64,000 nucleotides of DNA from Bacteroidetes bacterium MedPE-SWsnd-G1. GTDB lineage: Bacteria > Bacteroidota > Bacteroidia > Flavobacteriales > Flavobacteriaceae. How positions within the stretch are numbered: position 1 is the first letter of the stretch; each line of letters starts with the position of its first letter. Under the pieces are notes generated by a model. That model did not search any database. It had not been told where the DNA came from and worked only from the letters and a program-made list of their open reading frames with translations. The translations under genes and the position numbers were made by a program. The stretch covers positions 1 through 64,000 of the forward strand of contig MPDD01000002.1 in NCBI GenBank assembly GCA_001874265.1. Reading direction: 5' to 3'. Positions 7,926 through 16,650 of the stretch are shown here, in pieces.

Positions 7926-8858
7926 ATGAAAAAATCACCTGAAAATAGCAATCCTATTTTTGTATCGCTACAAGACTTGTTGGCTAAAGAACACAGCGCT
8001 CAAGGGTTTAGTTTTTTAGCAAAAAAACAAAAAGTACGCAGTATTTTAGGAGGTAAACACGCCTCTAAATTACGCGGTCGCGGATTGGATTTTGAAGAAG
8101 TTAGAAACTATGTCGCTGGTGATGACATCAGAAATATTGATTGGAAGGTAACAGCAAGAACTCAAAAAACACACTCAAGAGTCTATAGCGAAGAAAAAGA
8201 AAAACCAACATTGATAGTCGTTGATCAATCTAAATCTATGTTCTTTGGCACACAAAATAAAATGAAATCTGTAGTTGCGGCAGAATTAGCTGCGTTGACT
8301 GCATTTAGAATTTTAAAAGAAGGAGACAGAGTTGGCGGTGTCGTTTTTGCAGATAACGGTATTGACATTATTTCTCCTAAAAGAAATAGAAAAAACATAC
8401 TTCGATTTTTTGAACATATTGTTCAACGTAATCACGAATTGATCGATTCCGAATCTGTGAATCACGCAGAAGCATCTTCAGTCGTTTTCAAAAAAATTAG
8501 AAATATTGTTACGCATGATTTTCTAATTGTGGTGATTAGTGACTTTAGAAGATACTCTAAGGATGTCATAAAAAACATAGCGCAGATGGCTCAAAACAAC
8601 GACGTGATTTTAGCAAAAGTATTCGACCCAATGGAGCGTGATATTCCTAAAACGAAATTGGTTATTGGAGATACTAAAAAACAATTAAATGTTGACGGTA
8701 AGAACCGAAGTATTCAACAAGAGTTTAGCAAAGGGTTTGATACAGATTTTCAAAATTTCGAGAATGAAATGAAAAAGCATCGCATTCCAGTTTTAAAGTT
8801 TGATACTGTTCAGCCGGTAGATGACCAACTAAAAAACATGCTTTCTAACAAAAAATGA
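7926..8858 (+). CDS. DUF58 domain protein (VWA-like, MoxR-associated)
   Basis: The product is 310 residues when started at the ATG at 7926; a TTG six bases upstream is possible but less likely. The signature GRGLDFEEVRNYVAGDDIR followed by NIDWKVTARTQ is diagnostic of DUF58 proteins. It is followed by a VWA-like strand with the metal-site motif DQSKS (LIVVDQSKSMFF, about residues 93-104). No signal peptide or membrane helix is seen, so it should act in the cytosol with MoxR. It lies between moxR (15-base gap) and the next gene, with which it shares a four-base ATGA overlap, so translation is coupled. Confidence 0.93.
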   Translation: MKKSPENSNPIFVSLQDLLAKEHSAQGFSFLAKKQKVRSILGGKHASKLRGRGLDFEEVRNYVAGDDIRNIDWKVTARTQKTHSRVYSEEKEKPTLIVVDQSKSMFFGTQNKMKSVVAAELAALTAFRILKEGDRVGGVVFADNGIDIISPKRNRKNILRFFEHIVQRNHELIDSESVNHAEASSVVFKKIRNIVTHDFLIVVISDFRRYSKDVIKNIAQMAQNNDVILAKVFDPMERDIPKTKLVIGDTKKQLNVDGKNRSIQQEFSKGFDTDFQNFENEMKKHRIPVLKFDTVQPVDDQLKNMLSNKK

Positions 8859-9331
8859 TATTGACAAATTCCATATCGAAACTTATGCAAGAAACTCCAG
8901 AATTGAAACCAATTATGGAACCAGACCCAATTGAATTTTCTTTTGAAACGGTCGGATGGACTGTTTTGTTATGGGTTCTTATAATTTCAATTCTTGTAAT
9001 TGTAATTCGCAGTATGCTACTGTATCGCAAGAACAAATACAAAAGAACAGCATTAAAAGTATTAGATAAATTATCTCTAAATGCTCAGGATATCAATCTA
9101 CAAATTGCCACCCAATTAAAAATAGTAGCAATTCAGTCCTATGGCCGAGGTACAGTTGCGCATTTATCAGGTGAGGATTGGACGTCATTTTTACAGTCCA
9201 AAACAAAGCATACACAATTTGAGGAACTAGATTCTTTTTTAATGGAGTGCTTATATAAAAACAATACTGATTCAGCGCAAACCAAACAATTTTTAACCTT
9301 TTCAAAAAAATGGATTAAAACGCATGCCTGA
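8855..9331 (+). CDS. DUF4381-like membrane protein of the Bat operon
   Basis: The product is 158 residues: a short N-terminal stretch rich in Pro and Glu, one membrane helix (about residues 31-53, VGWTVLLWVLIISILVIVI), then a basic region (RKNKYKRTALKVL) and a helical cytosolic domain. Size, layout and position between DUF58 and the first VWA gene fit DUF4381. The family has no known activity; it is taken to link the MoxR/VWA complex to the membrane. It overlaps both neighbours (4 and 8 bases). Confidence 0.75.
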   Translation: MILTNSISKLMQETPELKPIMEPDPIEFSFETVGWTVLLWVLIISILVIVIRSMLLYRKNKYKRTALKVLDKLSLNAQDINLQIATQLKIVAIQSYGRGTVAHLSGEDWTSFLQSKTKHTQFEELDSFLMECLYKNNTDSAQTKQFLTFSKKWIKTHA

Positions 9332-10325
9332 AAATTTTGAAATAGCATACAAGTTTGTTTTTTGGCTCTTTCCATTGCCATTTTTACTGTATTGGTTATT
9401 ACCACCATTGCGCCTTAAAAGCGCTTCATTATTACTACCAGATTTTGATAAGGCTCAAAAATACACAGGTGAAAAAGCGCGAAAATCGGCCGAAATTAAA
9501 AGACGAAATATTATTTCTTGGTTATTTTTAATATTGATTTGGATTTCGGTATTAGCGGCGTTGTCATCACCACAAATTGTAGGTAAACCAGAATTAAAAG
9601 TAAAAACCTCTCGTAGTTTTTTAGTCGTAGCTGACATCTCGTTTAGCATGGCACAAACCGATTGGCAAATTGATGGTAAGCGTGTACGACGTTGGGAAGC
9701 CGTTAAACATGTAATGCACGATTTTATCAAAAAAAGAGAAGGTGACCGAATGGGTCTTATTTTCTTTGGATCAAGCGCTTATGTACAAGCACCATTTACA
9801 TCAGAATTGGCAACAGTTGATCAATTATTAGAAGAAGCCGATGTTGGTATGGCAGGCCAAATGACAAATATTGGAAAAGCAATTGTAAAAGGAATTGACT
9901 TATTTGAACAAGACACCATTCAGTCTAAAGTAATGCTTTTGCTTTCTGACGGTGTAGATGCCGGTACCGATATACTTCCGTTAGACGCCGCGGATATGGC
10001 TAAAAAAGATTCTATAAAAGTATATACCATCGGAATAGGTGACCCAAATGCTCCAGGTTCCGATTTAGATGAAAAAACACTAGAAGAAATATCAGAACTC
10101 ACCGATGCGCAATATTTCAGAGCTATAGATACGGATAGATTGAATGAAATTTATGAAGAATTAGACAAATTAGAACCTATAGAATACGAAGAGGAATCAT
10201 ACAAACCCACGACGTTTTTATATCATTACCCGTTAGGGTTAGCCATTGGCTTGGCGCTGATACATTCCTTCTTAGCAAGTGCCTTTGCATTTGGAAAACA
10301 ATTCAAAAAAGATGAACTCAATTAA
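9324..10325 (+). CDS. batA: VWA domain membrane protein, BatA-like
   Basis: The product is 333 residues with two N-terminal membrane helices (about 9-28 and 58-78), a VWA domain (about 92-280) carrying the MIDAS motif DISFS (VVADISFSMAQ), and a C-terminal helix (about 300-325). This layout is that of BatA from the Bacteroides aerotolerance operon. VWA proteins bind Mg or Mn through the MIDAS site and recruit partners; here MoxR is the expected motor. The gene overlaps the upstream gene by 8 bases and the next VWA gene by 14 bases. Confidence 0.88.
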   Translation: MPENFEIAYKFVFWLFPLPFLLYWLLPPLRLKSASLLLPDFDKAQKYTGEKARKSAEIKRRNIISWLFLILIWISVLAALSSPQIVGKPELKVKTSRSFLVVADISFSMAQTDWQIDGKRVRRWEAVKHVMHDFIKKREGDRMGLIFFGSSAYVQAPFTSELATVDQLLEEADVGMAGQMTNIGKAIVKGIDLFEQDTIQSKVMLLLSDGVDAGTDILPLDAADMAKKDSIKVYTIGIGDPNAPGSDLDEKTLEEISELTDAQYFRAIDTDRLNEIYEELDKLEPIEYEEESYKPTTFLYHYPLGLAIGLALIHSFLASAFAFGKQFKKDELN

Positions 10326-12036
10326 GGAATTTACACATATCGATTGGGAGCAGTTTCATTTTTTGAGACCTGTCTTTCTGTGGCTTCTAATTCCAGTTGT
10401 CATCATTCTTATATTGAATTTAATCACCAATAGAAATAGTATTAAATGGAAAAGTACCATTGCTCCTCATCTTAGAAAATATGTAATTCAAAAAGGGAGT
10501 GAACATCTTAAAAAATGGATGCAGTTTTTCACCATGCTCACTTTGGCTTTGGCAATTCTAGGTTTGGCAGGTCCAACTTGGAAAGAAGTTGAAGTTCCGG
10601 GTAAAATATTAGAAACTCCTGTGGTAATTGCCTTGGACTTATCGCAAAGCATGTTGGCTACGGACATTCAACCCAACAGATTGGAACGCGCTAAATTTAA
10701 AATATCAGATTTAATAGATGCAAATCCACGAGCGAGAATCTCCTTAGTGGGCTTTGCTGGATCGGCACACACCATTGTTCCGTTAACCAACGATTACCGA
10801 ATTATAAAATCTCATATCAGTACATTATCTCCTAATGTAATGCCGTTTGGAGGCTCCAATTTACAAGCAGCCTTGGAGGTAACAGACACTATTATAAATG
10901 TAACTACTGCGCCTGCAACGCTGATTTTATTTTCTGACGACTTTGATGAAGAAACCTTTAATCTTTTACAAAATTTCGCTACAACCGGAAATACGCAGAT
11001 AGAAATTGTACCTTTTAATACAACAACAGGGGCTGATGTTCCTAATTTTAATGGTCGCGGATTTCTGAAAGAGCAAGGTAAAAACGTGCATTCCTCCTTA
11101 AATACTGATATTCTAAATAGATTGGATGCCATTGAAAACATTACGGTGCATGCTTTAACTTTAGATAATTCTGATATGGAATTGTTAGCGAAAAAAATTG
11201 CCGACAACATAGAATTTAAAGAACAAGACGAAGAAAAAGAAGACGACTGGGAAGACCATGGATTGGTATTGATCATTCCTTTTGTTTTTATGGTCTTTCT
11301 CTCTTTCAGAAAAGGATGGGTACTTTATTCCTTAGTATTTATGATGACATTTTCTTCTTGTTCCTCAGATACTTCTTTTAAAGACTTTTGGTTTACGAAG
11401 GACTATCAAGGTCAGCAATTAATCGACAAAGAAGAATACGCCTTGGCGGGAGACACTTTTGACGACCCTCTCCAAAAAGGAGTTGCGTACTATAAAGCGA
11501 ATGATTACGACGCTGCCATTACCGCGTTTAGTAAGGATACCACCGCTATGGGTGCTTATAATTTAGGTGTTGCCTATTTTGCCAATGGCGATTATGCTGC
11601 TGCAGAAATTGCTTTTGGAAATGCCGTTGAATTAGATCCTGATATGGAGAATGCAAAAAGTAATATGCAGGTTTCTCAACATTTGTCAGGGGGTGAAAAT
11701 GAGGTAAATCCAGAAGATGCAGAAGAAGCCACTGAAAAAGGGCAAGCGCAAAATGAGCAAAATAAAAGCCCTGAAGATTTGAGCGGCGGCGGACAAGAAG
11801 CCACCAAAGAGCAAATGGAAAAAGAACGCTTAGAGGAAACCGTAAATACAGATGTTAGAAAAGGAAAGGAATTAGACGAAGTACCGGATAATTTTGAAAC
11901 AGGAAAACAAGACAATTCACAAAAAGTATTGATGCGAAAAGTAGATGATGATCCTTCTCTTTTCTTAAAGCGAAAATTTAAACATCAAGCCAAAGAGAAA
12001 AATCTAAAACAACCTAAAAACATAAAACAATGGTAA
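10312..12036 (+). CDS. Fused BatB-BatC protein: VWA domain plus TPR region
   Basis: The product is 574 residues from the ATG at 10312; a GTG 33 bases upstream is inside batA and less likely. Residues 20-80 hold two membrane helices, about 95-300 a VWA domain with MIDAS motif DLSQS (VIALDLSQSML), followed by two helices near residues 310-350. After this comes a BatC-like part with TPR repeats (GAYNLGVAYFANGDYAAAE, about residues 410-445) and a highly charged low-complexity tail. In classical Bacteroides operons BatB and BatC are separate proteins; here they are one. The tail overlaps the batD start by 7 bases. Confidence 0.88.
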   Translation: MNSIKEFTHIDWEQFHFLRPVFLWLLIPVVIILILNLITNRNSIKWKSTIAPHLRKYVIQKGSEHLKKWMQFFTMLTLALAILGLAGPTWKEVEVPGKILETPVVIALDLSQSMLATDIQPNRLERAKFKISDLIDANPRARISLVGFAGSAHTIVPLTNDYRIIKSHISTLSPNVMPFGGSNLQAALEVTDTIINVTTAPATLILFSDDFDEETFNLLQNFATTGNTQIEIVPFNTTTGADVPNFNGRGFLKEQGKNVHSSLNTDILNRLDAIENITVHALTLDNSDMELLAKKIADNIEFKEQDEEKEDDWEDHGLVLIIPFVFMVFLSFRKGWVLYSLVFMMTFSSCSSDTSFKDFWFTKDYQGQQLIDKEEYALAGDTFDDPLQKGVAYYKANDYDAAITAFSKDTTAMGAYNLGVAYFANGDYAAAEIAFGNAVELDPDMENAKSNMQVSQHLSGGENEVNPEDAEEATEKGQAQNEQNKSPEDLSGGGQEATKEQMEKERLEETVNTDVRKGKELDEVPDNFETGKQDNSQKVLMRKVDDDPSLFLKRKFKHQAKEKNLKQPKNIKQW

Positions 12037-13349
12037 AAGGTTTTAGAAAATATACGGCGTTATTAATCTTCTTAATTGGAATCGGCACTTTTGCTCAAGG
12101 GCATTTATCTAGTTCTGTTTCATTAAGTAAAAACTCAGTGTATGTTGGCGAACCCGTTCAAGTAACTGTTTCGGTTTTTACTTCTACTTGGTTTACAAAA
12201 GGGGTAAACCCTGGGAATATAAAAGTAAATGGTGCCTTTACAGTTTATTTCAGATCTTTAAGTACTTCTAAACAAGTAAATGGAAAAACTTATGCTGGTG
12301 TTCAGTTGTATTTCAACGTATTTCCTCATGAAAATGAACCGATCGAATTTCCGTCGTTAGAAATTGAAGTTGAAACTCCAGATCCTGGAGGTTACAAAGG
12401 CATACGTCATGTTGTAAAAACAAATCCAAGAACGATTAACGTAAAATCAATCCCTCCAAATTTTGATGCAGATAGTTGGTTGGTTACCTCATGGATGTCG
12501 GCATCTGAAAATTGGAAAGGAGATTTAAAAAACGTAAAGGTAGGAGATGTATTGGAACGCTCCATTTATAGAAATGCCTCAAATACGGTTTCAGAATTGA
12601 TTCCGCCAGTAAAATGGGATACCATCGCAAACGTGAGTTTGTATCCAACCCGGTCTGAAGTTGCAAATAATAAAACAAAAACAGCTATCAGCGCAACTCG
12701 AACTGAAGGTGTTCGATATCTATTTGAAAAAGAAGGTGAAATTATAATTCCAAAAAAGGAATTGACTTGGTACAATCCGTATAAAAAGAAACTTTATAAA
12801 AAAACGCTACCAGAAGTTGTTATCAATGTACAACCAAACCCCGATCTAGGGATGTTGGCTTCTGTGAAGGAGCAATTAGAAAAGAATAAAACTACTGCTG
12901 AATCGGAAGAGCAGAGCTCTATTACTGTTTTGGGATTATCATTGAAACAATTCTCTTTGTATCTACTCATTGGAATTATTTTAGTGTACGTTTCAATAAA
13001 ACTAATCAAAGTTTTACTCAAGATTTACAACAAAAGAAAAGCAGATTATTTAGAATCTGAAAAATATTTTTTCGATTTATTTATAAAGTCAATTCCGTCA
13101 AATTCAGCAAAAGAAATTTTACCAAAACTATACAGATGGATTGATGAACTACCACTTGAAAATTCTATGGTATCTGAATTAAAAGTTCGTGTTAACAATA
13201 AGAATTTGGATTCTGAGTTTGAAAAAATTTCTAGTACTACAGATTCACTTACACTACAAAAATCTAATTGGAAGCAAATTAGAAAGCAGGTTTTAGACAA
13301 AAGTTCTATGAATAAAAAAGAAATACAACCCAATTGGATCAATCCATAA
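12030..13349 (+). CDS. BatD-like protein, short form
   Basis: The product is 439 residues. A signal peptide (about 1-23, GIGTFAQ) precedes beta-sandwich domains beginning SVSLSKNSVYVGEPVQVTVS, the usual opening of BatD. A membrane helix lies near residues 312-332 and a helical cytosolic tail of about 100 residues follows. Classical BatD proteins are near 550-600 residues, so this one lacks part of the periplasmic region. It is the last gene of the operon; no batE-like gene follows. A promoter for the sulfatases begins 21 bases downstream and no clear terminator separates them, so read-through is possible. Confidence 0.85.
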   Translation: MVKGFRKYTALLIFLIGIGTFAQGHLSSSVSLSKNSVYVGEPVQVTVSVFTSTWFTKGVNPGNIKVNGAFTVYFRSLSTSKQVNGKTYAGVQLYFNVFPHENEPIEFPSLEIEVETPDPGGYKGIRHVVKTNPRTINVKSIPPNFDADSWLVTSWMSASENWKGDLKNVKVGDVLERSIYRNASNTVSELIPPVKWDTIANVSLYPTRSEVANNKTKTAISATRTEGVRYLFEKEGEIIIPKKELTWYNPYKKKLYKKTLPEVVINVQPNPDLGMLASVKEQLEKNKTTAESEEQSSITVLGLSLKQFSLYLLIGIILVYVSIKLIKVLLKIYNKRKADYLESEKYFFDLFIKSIPSNSAKEILPKLYRWIDELPLENSMVSELKVRVNNKNLDSEFEKISSTTDSLTLQKSNWKQIRKQVLDKSSMNKKEIQPNWINP

Positions 13350-13370
13350 CTATAAATTAAAATAGACTAA

Positions 13371-13401
13371 TTGTAGTTCCATTTTATTTTCATTATTTTT
13401 G
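13371..13401 (+). promoter_or_regulatory. Probable promoter of the sulfatase cluster
   Basis: TTG at 13371-13373 and TATTTTTG at 13394-13401 are separated by 20 bases, within the normal range for Bacteroidota promoters. It lies in the 151-base gap between batD and the first sulfatase and would give a leader of about 90 bases. Confidence 0.5.
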
Positions 13402-13500
13402 AGTTAGAAAAAAATTGCAAACTTCTATGACTTTTTCTTAGATCAATTTCCTGTTATAAGGTTATTGAGTATTGCAGATTATTAACTTTAATGCTTATTT

Positions 13501-15036
13501 ATGAAAACAAAATTTACACAGAGTCTAAAATCTATTGTATTTGCTTCCTTACTCTTTTTAATAGGAGCAATTGCAAATGCCCAAACCGAAAAACCAAATA
13601 TTTTAGTGATTTGGGGAGATGATATTGGCTGGGCTAATATAAGTAAATACAACCATGGAATAATGGGATATCAAACACCGAACATTGACCGTATAGCTAA
13701 TGAAGGTGCGATGTTTACGGACTGGTACTCACAGCAATCTTGTACTGCAGGAAGAGCCGCCTTTATTTTAGGGCAGCATCCGTTTAGAACGGGGCTACTA
13801 ACTATTGGAATGCCAGGCTCTAAACAAGGAATTCAAGACAATCAACCAACAATAGCAGAATTACTGAAGCCACAAGGATATACTTCTGGCCAATTTGGAA
13901 AAAATCATCTTGGTGATCAGGATGAACATTTACCTACGAATCATGGATTTGATGAGTTTTTCGGTAATTTGTATCATCTAAATGCCGAAGAAGAACCTGA
14001 AACATATTATTATCCAAAGGACAAAGAGTTTCATAAAAATTATGGTCCAAGAGGTGTGATTCATTCTTACTCTGATGGTAAAATTGAAGATACAGGACCA
14101 TTAACAAGAAAACGTATGGAGACTGCAGATGATGAATTTACAGATGCGGCAATCGCGTTTATTGAGAAAGCACATGCAAACAAGCAACCTTTCTTTGTAT
14201 GGTTAAGTGCAACAAGAATGCATGTTTGGACCCGATTAAAGGAAGAAAGTCGAGGAGTTACTGGCATTGGATTGTATCCTGATGGAATGGTAGAGCACGA
14301 TAAATCTATTGGACGTGTTTTAAAAAGATTAGAAGACCTTGGGATTATAGATAATACTATTATTATGTATTCTACGGATAATGGAGCTGAAAAATTCACA
14401 TGGCCTGATGGAGGAACTACTCCTTTTTATGGCGAGAAAGGAACCACATGGGAGGGCGGATTTAGAGCTCCTTGTGCCATTCGTTGGCCTGGTGTAATTA
14501 AACCTGGAACCATCGATAACAACATCTATTCTCATGAAGATATGCTCCCGACAATTCTTGCCGCTGCTGGAGTTAATGATGTAAAAGAAAAATTATTAAC
14601 TGGCTATCAAGTTGGAAACAAAAATTTTAAGGTTCATTTAGATGGCTACAATTTAATGCCTTTTTGGAAAGGAGAAGCAGCAGAAGCTCCTCGTAAAGAG
14701 ATATTCTATTTTGATCAAGGAGGAAATTTAAATGCAATTAGATATCAAGATTGGAAATTACATTTTACCATACTTGAAGGTGCAATTAATACTGCATATA
14801 GAAAAACACCAGCTTGGCCAATTTTAATAAATCTAAGAGCAGACCCATACGAAACAGCATGGAAAGAATCTGCCATGTACATTCGTTGGTTTGCTGACAA
14901 CATGTGGACATTTGTTCCAGCACAGCAAATTACAGGAAAATTTTTAGCCACTTTTAAGGAGTTTCCTCCTGTTCAAGGATCTTCTCTGGGCATCGACAAA
15001 GTTGTCGAATCTCTAAGTGTTAAGCCGCAAAATTAA
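13501..15036 (+). CDS. Periplasmic arylsulfatase, copy 1
   Basis: The product is 511 residues with a signal peptide (about 1-28, IGAIANAQ). It is a type I sulfatase: the metal-binding GDD is at residues 39-41, the formylglycine motif CTAGR at 81-85 (the Ala replaces the more common Pro but is accepted in the C-x-P/A-x-R consensus), and later come GKNHLGD, STDNGAEK and a conserved Lys in GEKGTTWEGG. Such enzymes need Ca2+ and conversion of the Cys to formylglycine by an FGE-type or anSME-type enzyme; none is encoded in this window. It is followed by a strong terminator, so it may be expressed more than copies 2 and 3. The substrate cannot be told from the sequence. Confidence 0.93.
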   Translation: MKTKFTQSLKSIVFASLLFLIGAIANAQTEKPNILVIWGDDIGWANISKYNHGIMGYQTPNIDRIANEGAMFTDWYSQQSCTAGRAAFILGQHPFRTGLLTIGMPGSKQGIQDNQPTIAELLKPQGYTSGQFGKNHLGDQDEHLPTNHGFDEFFGNLYHLNAEEEPETYYYPKDKEFHKNYGPRGVIHSYSDGKIEDTGPLTRKRMETADDEFTDAAIAFIEKAHANKQPFFVWLSATRMHVWTRLKEESRGVTGIGLYPDGMVEHDKSIGRVLKRLEDLGIIDNTIIMYSTDNGAEKFTWPDGGTTPFYGEKGTTWEGGFRAPCAIRWPGVIKPGTIDNNIYSHEDMLPTILAAAGVNDVKEKLLTGYQVGNKNFKVHLDGYNLMPFWKGEAAEAPRKEIFYFDQGGNLNAIRYQDWKLHFTILEGAINTAYRKTPAWPILINLRADPYETAWKESAMYIRWFADNMWTFVPAQQITGKFLATFKEFPPVQGSSLGIDKVVESLSVKPQN

Positions 15037-15055
15037 AAAATAAATTGTAACTTTA

Positions 15056-15082
15056 GAAGCCGCAGACTGCGGCTTCTTTTTT
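15056..15082 (+). terminator. Rho-independent terminator after sulfatase copy 1
   Basis: A G+C-rich stem (GAAGCCGC pairing with GCGGCTTC, loop AGACT) is followed by a six-base T-run, 19 bases after the stop. It should end or reduce transcription before copy 2, which starts 18 bases later. Confidence 0.85.
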
Positions 15083-15100
15083 AATCTAAAAAACGCTACT

Positions 15101-16633
15101 ATGAAAAAGACTTCTATTTTAGGAATACTTATGTTGTTAAGTATTTCAATTTTTGCACAAGACAAACCTAACATCCTCGTCATATGGGGAGACGATATTG
15201 GGCAGTCTAATATCAGTGCCTACACAATGGGGTTGATGGGGTACCAAACTCCAAATATTGATCGTGTTGCTAAAGAAGGTATGATATTTACAGATTATTA
15301 TTCTGAGCAATCTTGTACTGCAGGTCGTTCTTCATTTATTATGGGTCAAAGTGTTTTTAGAACAGGATTAAGCAAAGTTGGTTTACCAGGAGCAAAAGAA
15401 GGTATTTCTTCAGAGGACCCAACTATTGCAGAATTACTAAAACCATTAGGCTATAGAACAGGACAATTCGGAAAAAACCATTTAGGTGATCGTGATGAGC
15501 ACTTACCAACCAATCATGGATTTGATGAGTTCTTTGGAAATCTATACCACTTAAATGCTGAAGAGGAGCCAGAAAATGAAGATTATCCAGATCCAGCAAA
15601 ATATCCAGACTTCAGAAAAAAATATGGACCAAGAGGGGTAATTCACTCTTATTCGGATGGAAAAATTGAAGATACAGGACCTTTGACTAAAAAGAGAATG
15701 GAAACTGTAGATGATGAAACTATTGCTGCAGCAAAAGTATTTATAAGAAATGCTGTTAAATCTGGAGAGCCATTTTTTGTTTGGTGGAACGGAACTAGAA
15801 TGCATTTTAGAACACATGTAAAAGAAGAACATAAGGGAATATCTGGTCAAGACGTTTATGGAGACGGGATGGTTGAGCATGACATGCATGTTGGAGAATT
15901 ATTGGATTTATTAGATGAATTAGGTGTTACCGATAATACAATTGTACAGTACGGAACAGATAACGGGCCACATAAAAACACTTGGCCAGATGCTGCATCT
16001 TCTCCTTTTAGAAGTGAAAAAAACACCAACTGGGAAGGTGGCTGGAGAACGCCATCTATGATTCGTTGGCCTGGACAAATTGAGGCGGGATCAGTTTCTA
16101 ACACTATCATATCTGGTATGGATTGGTTGCCAACATTTTTGGCTGCCGCCGGAAATGAAAATGTAAAGGATGAATTGCTTAAAGGAAAAACGATTGATGG
16201 GAAAACATTTAAAGTACATTTAGACGGTTACAATATGTTACCGCATATTACGGGTAAAGAAAAAGAAGGCAGAAGACACGAAATCTTTTATTTTTCTGAT
16301 GATGGTGATTTAACTGCTATGCGATATGACGATTGGAAATTAATTTTCATGGAGCAAAGAATGGATGGAACCCTAGGGTTATGGGCTAACCCATTCACTC
16401 CTTTAAGAATTCCTTTAATTCTTAATTTAAGAAGAGACCCTTATGAAATTGCACCTATAACTTCTAACACCTATTATGACTGGTTGTTGGACAGGGCCTA
16501 TTTATTAGTACCGGCACAAGATATTGTTGGTCAATTTTTAATGACTTTTAAAGACTACCCTCCAAGAATGAAGGCGGCAAGTTTTAGTTTGGAAAAAGTA
16601 ATGGAAAAATTAGCTAGCCCCGGTGAACATTAA
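15101..16633 (+). CDS. Periplasmic arylsulfatase, copy 2
   Basis: The product is 510 residues with a signal peptide (about 1-20, SISIFAQ), the metal-site GDD at 30-32 and the CTAGR formylglycine motif at residues 72-76. It is closely similar to copies 1 and 3 along its whole length, sharing GQFGKNHLGD, DEHLPTNHGFDEFFGNLYHL and IEDTGPLTKKRMET. It differs from them in the C-terminal half around YGTDNGPHKNTWPDAAS, where the others have GTDNGAE or STDNGAE then WPDGG. That segment is near the substrate pocket in known sulfatases, so this copy may prefer a different sulfate ester. Copy 3 follows after 17 bases and is probably co-transcribed. Confidence 0.93.
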   Translation: MKKTSILGILMLLSISIFAQDKPNILVIWGDDIGQSNISAYTMGLMGYQTPNIDRVAKEGMIFTDYYSEQSCTAGRSSFIMGQSVFRTGLSKVGLPGAKEGISSEDPTIAELLKPLGYRTGQFGKNHLGDRDEHLPTNHGFDEFFGNLYHLNAEEEPENEDYPDPAKYPDFRKKYGPRGVIHSYSDGKIEDTGPLTKKRMETVDDETIAAAKVFIRNAVKSGEPFFVWWNGTRMHFRTHVKEEHKGISGQDVYGDGMVEHDMHVGELLDLLDELGVTDNTIVQYGTDNGPHKNTWPDAASSPFRSEKNTNWEGGWRTPSMIRWPGQIEAGSVSNTIISGMDWLPTFLAAAGNENVKDELLKGKTIDGKTFKVHLDGYNMLPHITGKEKEGRRHEIFYFSDDGDLTAMRYDDWKLIFMEQRMDGTLGLWANPFTPLRIPLILNLRRDPYEIAPITSNTYYDWLLDRAYLLVPAQDIVGQFLMTFKDYPPRMKAASFSLEKVMEKLASPGEH

Positions 16634-16650
16634 AATATAAATCAAAAACT

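Noticed and set aside
9139-9408. Long reading frames on the - strand across the Bat operon
   Set aside because: They are shadows of overlapped + strand genes with clear domains, and their products show no motif or signal peptide.
12484-13342. Several - strand frames of 60-100 codons inside batD
   Set aside because: Composition follows the antisense of batD; no start context or family signature.
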